Shown: piece after piece, positions 53,994 to 62,354 of the stretch
Position numbering within the stretch: position 1 is the first letter of the stretch
Layout: every line of letters begins with the position of its first letter
Assembly (NCBI RefSeq): GCF_012396605.1
Contig: NZ_JAAXPW010000010.1
Coordinates: 1-64,000 of the forward strand
Reading direction: 5' to 3'
Source of the DNA: Ureibacillus thermosphaericus
GTDB lineage: Bacteria > Bacillota > Bacilli > Bacillales_A > Planococcaceae
DNA length: 64,000 bases
The notes under the pieces: generated by a model
Database searches by the model: none
Seen by the model: only the letters and a program-made list of their open reading frames with translations
Told to the model about the DNA's origin: nothing
Made by a program: the position numbers and the translations under genes

Positions 53994-54923
53994 TTGAATG
54001 ATTCAAAAGTTTCGCAAACAAAATGGGTTTTAATGTTTCAATCAATTTTTAATCCAGATGAATCAAAAATTGATATTACGACTTTTAAAGGATTTGTCCA
54101 GGAAATCATTATCAGAATGAAGAAAGTGGACATTTCCGGAATGGGGGCGCAACTAGCTTACTTCTTCTTACTATCATTTTTCCCGTTGTTATTAGTCGTA
54201 GTTTCCACATTACCTTTTTTGGATATTAATCAAGAACATGTTTTTCGTTTTATTCAAACCATTGTACCAGCTGAAGTTTTCATGTTGACCCAAGGAACGA
54301 TTGTAGAAGTATTGACAACGTATAATGGGGGCGGTGTTTTATCAATCGGGATATTAGGTACATTGTGGTCTGCTTCAAGAGGAATGAATGCGATAATTAA
54401 AACGTTAAATGAAGCTTATGAAACAGAGCCAAAGATGGGAATTATAAACCGAGCTTGGTCATTAGTCTTTACAGTATTATTAATTTTAATATTGCTGCTT
54501 GCTTTAATAGTGCCGATTTTTGGTCAACGATATGTATACTTGCTATTCGATTTTTTAGGAGTCGAGACATCATTTGTTGACTTTTGGAATTATGTACAAT
54601 GGATTTTACCACCACTACTCATTTTTATTGTGTTACTTTTATTGTACTGGGTTATACCTTATACAGAATCACGAGTTCATATTGTGACTGTATTACCTGG
54701 AACAGTATTTTCAACTATTTCATGGGTAGTGTTAATTTACGGGTTTTCTTTTTATGTGAATCATTTTGGTAATTTTACTTTTACTTATGGAAGTATTGCC
54801 AGTGTCATTATTTTTATGCTTTGGTTGTATTTTACGGGAATGATTTTAATATTCGGTGGAATATTAAATGCAGCAATGCATAAAAGACATTTTGCGAAAA
54901 TAAGAAAAGGCAACATCTCCTAA
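53994..54923 (+). CDS. yfkH: YihY/YfkH family membrane protein
   Basis: A protein of 309 residues with six hydrophobic segments of the YihY/BrkB family (UPF0761). It has MGAQLAYFFLLSFFPLLLVV, TLWSASRGMNAIIKTLNEAY, and the conserved C-terminal TYGSIASVIIFMLWLYFTGM and LIFGGILNA. It is not an RNase BN, as the family was once labelled; its role is unknown. The start is TTG 53994 after GGAAGTGAG. It follows the YfkI-like gene and shares a bidirectional terminator with zosA. Confidence 0.9.
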   Translation: MNDSKVSQTKWVLMFQSIFNPDESKIDITTFKGFVQEIIIRMKKVDISGMGAQLAYFFLLSFFPLLLVVVSTLPFLDINQEHVFRFIQTIVPAEVFMLTQGTIVEVLTTYNGGGVLSIGILGTLWSASRGMNAIIKTLNEAYETEPKMGIINRAWSLVFTVLLILILLLALIVPIFGQRYVYLLFDFLGVETSFVDFWNYVQWILPPLLIFIVLLLLYWVIPYTESRVHIVTVLPGTVFSTISWVVLIYGFSFYVNHFGNFTFTYGSIASVIIFMLWLYFTGMILIFGGILNAAMHKRHFAKIRKGNIS

Positions 54924-54987
54924 TTAAAAAATTTCCCAAAGCAGACACTCCACTCATAGCAATTTTGTACTTCATACAATTAAACAG

Positions 54988-55026
54988 AAAAGCGGATTTA
55001 GCTATTAAAACAGCTAAATCCGCTTT
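54988..55026. terminator. Bidirectional terminator, yfkH and zosA
   Basis: AAAAGCGGATTTAGCT pairs with AGCTAAATCCGCTTTT; T run on both strands. Confidence 0.9.
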
Positions 55027-55070
55027 TCTGTTTACATATAAACCAATGCATCAACTACAATAATTATATT

Positions 55071-56975
55071 CTATGATTGTGTTTTAAGCATTCTTAATCC
55101 ATTTAATATCACTAAAATAGTGCTACCTTCGTGCCCAACTACCCCAAGTGGGAGATCGACGATTTGAAGAAAATTAGAAATGATGAGTAAAGCAATGACT
55201 GCTGTTGAAAAAATAACATTTTGTTTCACAATTTTTTGCATTTTTCTTCCTAGTTTAATTGCGTAGGCAATTTTCGATAAATCGTTTTTCATTAATACGA
55301 CGTCTGCCGTTTCCAATGCTACATCAGTACCTCCGCCCATAGCAATTCCTACAGTTGATTTTGCAAGGGCAGGTGCATCATTGATACCATCGCCTACCAT
55401 TCCAACGTATTGATGTTGTTTTAAAGCTTTATTAATAAATTCTGTTTTTGTAACTGGAGAACATTCAGCAATATATTCCGTTACCCCTGCTTCTTTCGCA
55501 ATCGTTTTGGCTGTTTTTTCATTATCTCCTGTAATCATGGTAATATTGATTCCAAGTTCTTTCAATGTTTGAACAGCTTCTTTCGCTTCATCACGAATTA
55601 TGTCTTTTAAAGCAATCAATGCGGCAATACCTTGCTCATCTTTCATAAAGACAACGGTTTTTCCCTCTTCTGCCAGTTGAGCTGCAACACCATTCGCAAA
55701 TGTCTTTGCTTCATTGCTTCCTACAAAATCTCCCTTACCAATCGTGTAAGATTGACCGCGAATATCCCCTTTTAACCCAAATCCAGGAACATCAGCAATA
55801 TCAATGCCGGAGATAATTTCCACTTGTTGTTCTTTCGCATACTGAACAATGGATTGAGCAAGAGGGTGATTGGATTGAGCTTCAATAGATGCAATAATTT
55901 GAAGCGTTTCATTAGTATCCAAATCTTCTCGGACAATCACATCGGTTACTGACGGCTTTCCTTCCGTTAGTGTTCCAGTCTTATCAACTGCAAGTAATTT
56001 AATGACGCTCAAATTTTCTAAATGGACGCCACCTTTTAGTAAAATGCCGTGTCGTGCACCATTTGAGATTGCTGCGAGTGTAGCGGGCATAATGGATGCA
56101 ACAAGGGCACAAGGTGAAGCGACAACTAGCAACACAATTGCTCTATAGAAAGTTGTATTCCAGTCCCAACCAAATAGGTAGTGAGGAAGAACCATCATAA
56201 TTAAAACGGCAATTAAAACACACTTTACATAGAGATTTTCAAATCTTTCTATAAATAGTTGGGAAGGGGATTTTTCACTTTGAGCTGATTGCACGAGCGT
56301 AATAATTTTTTGGAAAAGCGTTTCAGAATTTGGTTTTGTCATGTTAATTGTAATGGTGCCATTTAAATTGATGGTACCTGCGAAAACTTCATCACCTACA
56401 TTTTTGGAAACGGGAATAGATTCACCTGTTATGGCTGATTCATCAACAGATGAAGAGCCTTTTATGATTTCACCATCTGCAGGAATTCTTTCTCCCGGTT
56501 TAATTAACAGATGGTCGCCTACTTTTAAAGAAGAAACGGGTACTTTCATCGGCTCAAAATTTCCTCGTACGAGCCATGCTTCTTCTGGTTGCAAATTCAT
56601 TAAGGATGAGATTTCACGATGACTACGATTCATTGCATAAGTTTCAAGGGCGCCGCTTAAGGCAAAAATGAAGATCAGTATGGCACCCTCTGTCCAGTAG
56701 CCGATTATCATTGAACCGATGGCTGCCAAAATCATCAATAACTCCACATTTAATGTTCTATTTTCTATAGTGTCAAGGATTCCTTCCTTTGCTTTCGCAT
56801 AACCACCAATAATAAAAGCGATTATATATGAAAATACCGAAGCTGTTGATAAGCCTTCTTTTTCTAATTTCCACGCCATTAATATAATGACTCCGCTTAT
56901 AATAGCTGCGATTAGTTCCTGATGTTGTTTTATATTCTCAATTATTGAGAAACTTTCTCGATTACTGTTATCCAT
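55071..56975 (-). CDS. zosA: Zn/Cd-transporting P-type ATPase (ZosA-like)
   Basis: A P1B-type ATPase of 634 residues, the length of B. subtilis ZosA, without an N-terminal HMA metal-binding domain. It has the TGES actuator motif in DESAITGESIPVSK, the intramembrane SPCALVAS motif, the phosphorylation site DKTGTLTEG, the SNHPLAQ nucleotide motif and GDGINDAPALAKS. ZosA takes up zinc and is induced by peroxide through PerR in B. subtilis; here a Fur-family box lies upstream (57031-57045). The metal direction (uptake or efflux) is not settled by sequence. ATG 56975 follows AAGGAGGATTTT. Confidence 0.9.
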   Translation of the reverse strand: MDNSNRESFSIIENIKQHQELIAAIISGVIILMAWKLEKEGLSTASVFSYIIAFIIGGYAKAKEGILDTIENRTLNVELLMILAAIGSMIIGYWTEGAILIFIFALSGALETYAMNRSHREISSLMNLQPEEAWLVRGNFEPMKVPVSSLKVGDHLLIKPGERIPADGEIIKGSSSVDESAITGESIPVSKNVGDEVFAGTINLNGTITINMTKPNSETLFQKIITLVQSAQSEKSPSQLFIERFENLYVKCVLIAVLIMMVLPHYLFGWDWNTTFYRAIVLLVVASPCALVASIMPATLAAISNGARHGILLKGGVHLENLSVIKLLAVDKTGTLTEGKPSVTDVIVREDLDTNETLQIIASIEAQSNHPLAQSIVQYAKEQQVEIISGIDIADVPGFGLKGDIRGQSYTIGKGDFVGSNEAKTFANGVAAQLAEEGKTVVFMKDEQGIAALIALKDIIRDEAKEAVQTLKELGINITMITGDNEKTAKTIAKEAGVTEYIAECSPVTKTEFINKALKQHQYVGMVGDGINDAPALAKSTVGIAMGGGTDVALETADVVLMKNDLSKIAYAIKLGRKMQKIVKQNVIFSTAVIALLIISNFLQIVDLPLGVVGHEGSTILVILNGLRMLKTQS

Positions 56976-57030
56976 AAAATCCTCCTTGTGATAATGAATT
57001 TCAGTTTCAAACCTCTATTTTTATAGTGAT

Positions 57031-57045
57031 TGATAATCAATATCA
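57031..57045. promoter_or_regulatory. Fur-family operator upstream of zosA
   Basis: TGATAATCAATATCA matches the 7-1-7 Fur/PerR consensus TGATAATNATTATCA in 14 of 15 positions. It lies 56 bases upstream of the zosA start codon. Confidence 0.65.
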
Positions 57046-57152
57046 ATTATTTGAAATAAGTTTTATTTTAAAATTATTCTAATCTAAAACAGTTCTTTTG
57101 TAAACAATTAAACACTAAAAATTATAGAAAATTTAAATTATATTAATCTTAC

Positions 57153-57180
57153 TTGACTTATCGGAATAAAGATGTATTAT
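57153..57180 (+). promoter_or_regulatory. Sigma-A promoter of tcyP
   Basis: TTGACT (57153-57158), 16 bases, TATTAT (57175-57180). GGAATAAA within the spacer could be half of a CymR-type site, which would fit cystine control, but this part is weak. Confidence 0.55.
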
Positions 57181-57211
57181 AAAGTTTGTTCATATAAAAG
57201 GAGGTTAAGTG

Positions 57212-58585
57212 ATGGGAATCATAGTAAATATTGCTATTTTAATAGGCTTGTTGGTCTTTCTATATTTTTTAAAGAAAAAAAATGTAAAATTTTCAAACAG
57301 AGTGTTTATAGCGTTAGCTATTGGGGTAGTATTTGGAGCTGTTCTGCAATGGATTTATGGATTTGGTTCAGAAACGATAACGAAAACGATGCCATGGTTT
57401 AATATCATCGGAAATGGTTATGTAAAATTATTGCAAATGGTTGCAATGCCCTTAGTATTTATTTCAATTTTGGCGGCATTTACGAAAGTGACAATAGGAA
57501 AAAATTTAGGGAAAATTGCAAGCATCATTTTGGCTGTGCTAATTGGTACAACTGCCATTGCTGCATCCTTAGGTATTTTATCAACAGCCATTTTTGATTT
57601 GGATGCTTCACAAATCATGCAAGGGGAATCTGAAGTTGCACGTGGAGAGGAAATTGTGCAAAAAGCTGAAAATGTAAAAACATTGCCAGAGCATATTTTG
57701 GAAATGTTCCCTGCCAATCCATTCCTTGATATGACAGGTGCCCGTTCCACTTCAACGATTGCGGTTGTAATTTTTGCAGCCTTATTAGGATTTGCTTATT
57801 TACAACTTCAACGAAAAGATGAGGAAACAGCAAACACAGTGAAAAAAGGCGTCGATGCCATTTATGGTCTCGTAATGGGCGTTGTACGCATCGTTCTGCA
57901 ATTAACGCCATATGGGGTATTGGCGATTATGGCACGTACGGTTGCTACAAGCAACTTCGGTGCAATTGCCGATTTAGGCAAATTTGTCATTGCTTCTTAT
58001 GCAGCGTTGATTGCAATGTTTATTGTACATTTAATAATTGTTTCGTTGACAGGTTTAAATCCAGTATTATACGTGAAAAAAGTTGCTGAAACTTTATTAT
58101 TTGCATTTTCATCACGTTCAAGTGCAGCTACATTACCGTTAAATCTTCAAACGCAAACAAAACGTTTAGGCGTTCCAGAAGGAATTGCCAACTTTGCAGG
58201 TTCTTTTGGCTTATCCATTGGTCAAAATGGTTGTGCTGGTGTATATCCGGCAATGTTGGCTGTTATGATTGCGCCGACTGTTGGAATTGATCCGTTTACA
58301 CCAGGGTTTATTGCAATGCTTATTTTAATCGTTGCGATCAGTTCATTTGGTGTAGCCGGTGTTGGCGGTGGTGCAACATTTGCAGCAATCATTGTATTAT
58401 CTGCTATGGATTTGCCGTTAGCGCTTGCGGGTATTTTGATTTCAGTAGAACCGTTGATTGATATGGGACGTACTGCGCTGAATGTAAGTGGTTCTATGGT
58501 GTCCGGTATTGTATCAAGCCGTATCACAAAAGAACTAGATACAGAAATTTATAATGACACTTCAGAAAAGACATCTTTGGTTTAA
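57212..58585 (+). CDS. tcyP: L-cystine symporter TcyP
   Basis: A polytopic membrane protein of 457 residues of the DAACS family, matching TcyP. Visible are VKLLQMVAMPLVFISILAAF, AFSSRSSAATLPLNLQTQT (serine-rich re-entrant loop), NGCAGVYPAMLAVMIAPT and GVAGVGGGATFAAIIVLS, which is the TcyP form of the motif. It imports L-cystine with sodium or protons and feeds sulphur metabolism. AAGGAGGTTAAGTG precedes ATG 57212; GTG 57209 adjoins it and is rejected. It is a distant relative of SstT at 5209-6420. Confidence 0.94.
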   Translation: MGIIVNIAILIGLLVFLYFLKKKNVKFSNRVFIALAIGVVFGAVLQWIYGFGSETITKTMPWFNIIGNGYVKLLQMVAMPLVFISILAAFTKVTIGKNLGKIASIILAVLIGTTAIAASLGILSTAIFDLDASQIMQGESEVARGEEIVQKAENVKTLPEHILEMFPANPFLDMTGARSTSTIAVVIFAALLGFAYLQLQRKDEETANTVKKGVDAIYGLVMGVVRIVLQLTPYGVLAIMARTVATSNFGAIADLGKFVIASYAALIAMFIVHLIIVSLTGLNPVLYVKKVAETLLFAFSSRSSAATLPLNLQTQTKRLGVPEGIANFAGSFGLSIGQNGCAGVYPAMLAVMIAPTVGIDPFTPGFIAMLILIVAISSFGVAGVGGGATFAAIIVLSAMDLPLALAGILISVEPLIDMGRTALNVSGSMVSGIVSSRITKELDTEIYNDTSEKTSLV

Positions 58586-58616
58586 CCATTAAATAATACT
58601 CCAATTCACCAAAGGA

Positions 58617-58653
58617 AAATGGGCATTCATCACAAGTGAATGCCCATTTTTAT
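58617..58653 (+). terminator. Terminator of tcyP
   Basis: AAAATGGGCATTC pairs with GAATGCCCATTTT, followed by T. Confidence 0.9.
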
Positions 58654-58689
58654 GTGTTTTTATAATAGTTGCAAAAAGTTCATAAAAAA

Positions 58690-58731
58690 GCTGCTCAAAA
58701 AATCAAATGTTCATCTGATTTTTTGAACAGC
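58690..58731 (-). terminator. Terminator of the fumarase gene
   Basis: GCTGCTCAAAAAATCA pairs with TGATTTTTTGAACAGC (one mismatch). On the minus strand TTTTTTATG follows. Confidence 0.85.
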
Positions 58732-58755
58732 AAAACCTATATCATTCTGATTTAA

Positions 58756-60306
58756 TTAGAATACTCTTTCTGCGAATTGAGCTAATTTTTCTAATGAAGA
58801 TTTTTCGATATCTGCGTGTAAAGAGTTTCCGTGAGAGTCCATTGTAACAACTGCAGTGAAGTCTTCAACTGTTAAGTGCCACATTGCTTCAGGAATACCG
58901 AATTCAAGAAAGTCCACACCGTCTACGCTCTTAATGCAGTCAGCATAGTATTGTGCTGCACCACCAATTGCATTTAAGTACACGCCACCGTGTTCTTGTA
59001 ATGCTTTTAATGTTTTTGCACCCATACCGCCTTTTCCAATTACTGCGCGGATTCCGAATTTTTTCATGATATCGCCTTGATAAGGTTCCTCACGGATGGA
59101 AGTTGTAGGACCAGCCGCTTTTACAGTCCAATTTCCATTTTCGTCTTTTGCCATAACAGGACCGCAGTGGTAAATAATTTGACCATTTAAATCTACTGGT
59201 GCATCGTGTGTCATTAAGTGGTGGTGAATTGCATCGCGACCTGTGTACATGCGACCGCTAATTTTTACAACGTCACCCACTTTTAGTTCACGAATTTGCT
59301 CTTCAGTGATTGGTGCTTTTAATTCAACTACGCGGCTTTCAGATTTTGTTTCAGCTTTTTCTTCTTCGTTTCGGAATGTAATTTTTTCACCATCTTGATA
59401 GTGCCATTTTTTGATTTCGCCAGTGTTAGCATCAATATCAACCGCCATGCGACGGAATGCCCAACAGTTATAAGCAATTGATACGAAGAAAGAAGCTGGA
59501 ATACGGTGCATTACGCCAATTTTACAACCTAATAATGTTGCTTCACCGCCGAAGCCCATTGTTCCTACACCAAGTGTATTTGCTTTTTCAACGATGTACT
59601 CTTCTAATTTAGCAAGTTCAGGAATAGGATTTGTATCTTCTAAGTGGCGGAATAATTGTTCTTTTGCAAGATCGTAGCTGCTAGAGCGGTCTCCACCGAT
59701 ACCTACTCCGATAAAACCAGCAGAACAACCTTGTCCTTGAGCTTTCCATACAGCATGAAGAATACATTTACGAATTCCATCAAGATCACGTCCAGCGCGA
59801 CCAAGACCTTCTAATTCGCAAGGTAAGCTGTATTGAGCATTTTTGTTCTCACAGCCTCCGCCTTTTAAAATTAGTTTCACTTCAATATAATCGTTTTCCC
59901 ATTGTTCAAACTTGATAACAGGAACGCCTTCACCAAGATTGTCACCGCTATTTTTTCCAGTTAATGAATCAACAGAGTTTGGACGGAGTTTCGCATCTTC
60001 AGTTGCTTTTTTTACTGCATTGCGGATTGCTTCCTTAATTTCTAATTGGTTAACACCAATAGGAGTTTTTACTTTAAATGTTGGAAGTCCTGTATCTTGG
60101 CAAATAGGTGATACATTATCTTCTGCCATTACAATGTTATTCGTAATAGTTGCTAAACTCATTGCAGCACGAGTACCAGCACTTTCAGCTTCCTTTGCTC
60201 GTTTAATGGCACGGCGAACATCTTTCGGTAAATTTGTGGACGTTTCACAAATTAAGTCATAAAGACTTTTCTCCAAAGTTTGTAAATATGTTGTTGCGAC
60301 TGACAT
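58756..60306 (-). CDS. fumA: Class I fumarate hydratase (fused alpha and beta)
   Basis: A protein of 516 residues with an iron-sulfur-type fumarase layout: the alpha part with SPICQDTGLPTFKVKT and KGGGCENKNAQYS and ...CSAGFIGVGIGGDRSS (the three cysteines for a 4Fe-4S cluster), and the beta part with TGRDAIHHHLMTH, CGPVMAKDENG and GPTTSIREEPYQ. It interconverts fumarate and malate in the citric acid cycle. GGGGGGTAGACATTTC precedes ATG 60306; the longer frame to 60351 is rejected. Single gene with its own terminator. Confidence 0.94.
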   Translation of the reverse strand: MSVATTYLQTLEKSLYDLICETSTNLPKDVRRAIKRAKEAESAGTRAAMSLATITNNIVMAEDNVSPICQDTGLPTFKVKTPIGVNQLEIKEAIRNAVKKATEDAKLRPNSVDSLTGKNSGDNLGEGVPVIKFEQWENDYIEVKLILKGGGCENKNAQYSLPCELEGLGRAGRDLDGIRKCILHAVWKAQGQGCSAGFIGVGIGGDRSSSYDLAKEQLFRHLEDTNPIPELAKLEEYIVEKANTLGVGTMGFGGEATLLGCKIGVMHRIPASFFVSIAYNCWAFRRMAVDIDANTGEIKKWHYQDGEKITFRNEEEKAETKSESRVVELKAPITEEQIRELKVGDVVKISGRMYTGRDAIHHHLMTHDAPVDLNGQIIYHCGPVMAKDENGNWTVKAAGPTTSIREEPYQGDIMKKFGIRAVIGKGGMGAKTLKALQEHGGVYLNAIGGAAQYYADCIKSVDGVDFLEFGIPEAMWHLTVEDFTAVVTMDSHGNSLHADIEKSSLEKLAQFAERVF

Positions 60307-60435
60307 GAAATGTCTACCCCCCAAAATTAATAAAAAAAGATTAAAGTCCATGTCTATTATACCTTTTTATAATTTCTATTAAAAGAGTAGAAGCTTAAAA
60401 GGGAAACTGTCAAAAGCAGGGTTTTCGACATGTAA

Positions 60436-60466
60436 AAACGTCCATTCTCGAGTGAAATGGACGTTT
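60436..60466 (-). terminator. Terminator of the SE1561-family gene
   Basis: AAACGTCCATT pairs with AATGGACGTTT. Confidence 0.8.
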
Positions 60467-60509
60467 ATTGTTTGGATTTGTTTGTTAAATTTGGAAATAA
60501 ACAGTTTTG

Positions 60510-60689
60510 TTAAGATCTTTGTTTAAACTGCTCGATTTTTTCTTCAATATCGTCAATCATTTTAATTAAGCGATCAATGTCTTCGATACCCGCAGTTTCT
60601 TCATCAATTGCTTCCAATACTTCGAGGAAGATTTCTAAACGCTCTTTTAAGTATTTAACTTGTGTGTTTTTGTCTTGAATTGGTTTCAC
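60510..60689 (-). CDS. SE1561 family small protein
   Basis: A protein of 59 residues with a GTG start. It reads KPIQDKNTQVKYLKERLEIF, then LEVLEAIDEETAGIEDIDRL and IKMIDDIEEKIEQFKQRS, an all-helical, acidic coiled-coil pattern that matches the SE1561 family found in Bacilli. The function is unknown. AAAGAGGTGGAAAC precedes the GTG at 60689. It lies alone between the fumarase gene and a candidate noncoding RNA, followed by its own terminator. Confidence 0.85.
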   Translation of the reverse strand: MKPIQDKNTQVKYLKERLEIFLEVLEAIDEETAGIEDIDRLIKMIDDIEEKIEQFKQRS

Positions 60690-60840
60690 GTTTCCACCTC
60701 TTTCGTCTAGGTCATCATAACGAAAAACAGCGATAATTGCAATAAAAGAATAAAGTTTTAAATTGAAAATAATAGGTATTTAGAATTAATTTTATTTTTA
60801 TTATTCAGAATATTTACAAAAATGAAGTGTTGTGTTAAAT

Positions 60841-61035
60841 TATAATTAACAATTCGTAAAGGGGATGGTCGAAAAGAACACGCTCACTCTAATTGCAAAG
60901 GAGGGAGTTTAAACAATCTTTCGGCCTGACTAATTGCCGAAAACTGTTTATACAACAATAATGGTGGTAAGTAAACGATAAACCCTAGTTGATGTGCATC
61001 AATAACGATGCACAATCCTAGGGTTTTAATTTTTG
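60841..61035 (+). ncRNA. Candidate structured noncoding RNA
   Basis: A plus-strand stretch without an ORF, in a gap of 525 bp. A TATAAT box at 60841-60846 could serve as -10 element. Three stems follow: CTCACTC with GAGGGAG (60882-60909); TTTCGGC with GCCGAAA (60918-60941), extended by GTTTAAACA with TGTTTATAC; and a long terminal stem AAACCCTAG with CTAGGGTTT around TGTGCATC/GATGCACA (60980-61027), followed by TTAATTTTTGTGTTTTTTT, a terminator-like tail on this strand only. Expression is unproven, and no known RNA family was recognised. Confidence 0.45.
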
Positions 61036-61176
61036 TGTTTTTTTAATACCGGTTCCAATTAAACGATTAAAAAAATTCAGGAGTTGTTTTTGTCCTTTAT
61101 TTTCTTATTGTTGCCGATTTTTTACAGCATAATTAATGGGTACAGGGGTTTTCTGAAAATAAGGGCAGTATAAAAA

Positions 61177-61208
61177 AACACCAATTGGTGGCTAGTCCAA
61201 TTGGTGTT
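61177..61208 (-). terminator. Terminator of the carboxyspermidine operon
   Basis: AACACCAATTGG pairs with CCAATTGGTGTT; on the minus strand TTTTTTTATA follows. Confidence 0.9.
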
Positions 61209-61214
61209 GAATAA

Positions 61215-62354
61215 TTACGATAAACGATTACGGTAATCTTCGTACTTAAACTGTCTAATTACTTTGATGCCTTCTTCTTCATTATATAAGCAAATGCTCG
61301 GTAAGTTTACACCGTTAAACATATGGTTTTTCACCATTGTGTAATGAGCCATATCAGTAAATACAATTTTGTCTCCAGGTTTTAGCGGTTCATCGAATGA
61401 ATAGTCACCAATAACATCTCCTGCAAGGCATGTCATACCACCAAGTCGGTATGTGTATGGTTTATCGTTTGGTGTACTTGCACCGATAATTTGAGGACGG
61501 TAAGGCATTTCCAATACGTCAGGCATATGACAAGTTGCCGATGTATCGAGAATTGCGATTTCCATTCCATTTTTTACGATATCAAGCACAGTTGTAACAA
61601 GGTAGCCCGTATTTAATGCAATCGCTTCACCTGGTTCAAGAATAACTTGAACATCATATTTGTCTTTTACATAGTTAATCAGATCAACTAGTTTATCGAT
61701 ATCATAATCTTCTCGTGTAATATGATGTCCGCCACCAAAGTTTACCCATTTCATCTGGTGTAAGTATTTCCCGTACTTTTCTTCAAAGTGTGGAAGTATA
61801 CGTTCAAGCACGTCTGAATTTTGTTCACACATTGCATGGAAGTGGATTCCTTCAACACCATCTAATTCATCTGGACGGAATTGGTCAAATGGAATTCCTA
61901 ATCTTGAATTGATTGCACATGGATCATAAAGTGCAGTTTCCACTTCAGAGTAACCAGGATTTACTCGCAAACCAATGGATACGTGCTTGTCTAATTTTTG
62001 GATTTTTTCTTTATATTTATTTAACTGATCAAATGAGTTAAATACAATATGGTCAATATATTTTAAATACTCATCAATTTCATGTTCAGCGTAGGCTGGT
62101 GAATAGGCGTGAACTTCTTTTCCGAATTCCTCATATCCTAAACGAGCTTCGAAAAGGGAACTTGCTGTTACCCCTTTTAGATATTTACTTACTAACGGGA
62201 ATGTTGAAAACATGGAAAAGCCTTTTAGTGCAAGTAGAATATCGCAACCAGTACGCTGTTGTACAGAATCTAAAATTTCTAAATTTCGCTTTAATAAGCG
62301 TTCATCTACAACGTAACTTGGGGATGGTGCACTTTTCCAGTTAATCGCTTTCAT
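61215..62354 (-). CDS. nspC: Carboxy(nor)spermidine decarboxylase
   Basis: A PLP-dependent decarboxylase of 379 residues, of the alanine-racemase/ornithine-decarboxylase fold-III type, full length for NspC. PLP lysine K44 lies in LALKGFSMFS; other marks are SSLFEARLGYEEFGKEVHAY, GLRVNPGYSEVE, MKWVNFGGGHHITREDYD and LEPGEAIALNTGYL, and TCLAGDVIGDYSF with the catalytic Cys. It converts carboxyspermidine to spermidine. It overlaps the preceding dehydrogenase gene by one base (TAATG), so the two are translated together. Confidence 0.95.
   Translation of the reverse strand: MKAINWKSAPSPSYVVDERLLKRNLEILDSVQQRTGCDILLALKGFSMFSTFPLVSKYLKGVTASSLFEARLGYEEFGKEVHAYSPAYAEHEIDEYLKYIDHIVFNSFDQLNKYKEKIQKLDKHVSIGLRVNPGYSEVETALYDPCAINSRLGIPFDQFRPDELDGVEGIHFHAMCEQNSDVLERILPHFEEKYGKYLHQMKWVNFGGGHHITREDYDIDKLVDLINYVKDKYDVQVILEPGEAIALNTGYLVTTVLDIVKNGMEIAILDTSATCHMPDVLEMPYRPQIIGASTPNDKPYTYRLGGMTCLAGDVIGDYSFDEPLKPGDKIVFTDMAHYTMVKNHMFNGVNLPSICLYNEEEGIKVIRQFKYEDYRNRLS

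Noticed and set aside
60882-60945. 6S RNA or SRP RNA for the candidate RNA
   Set aside because: The structure has separate stems, not one long hairpin with a central bubble, and no SRP core motif is visible.
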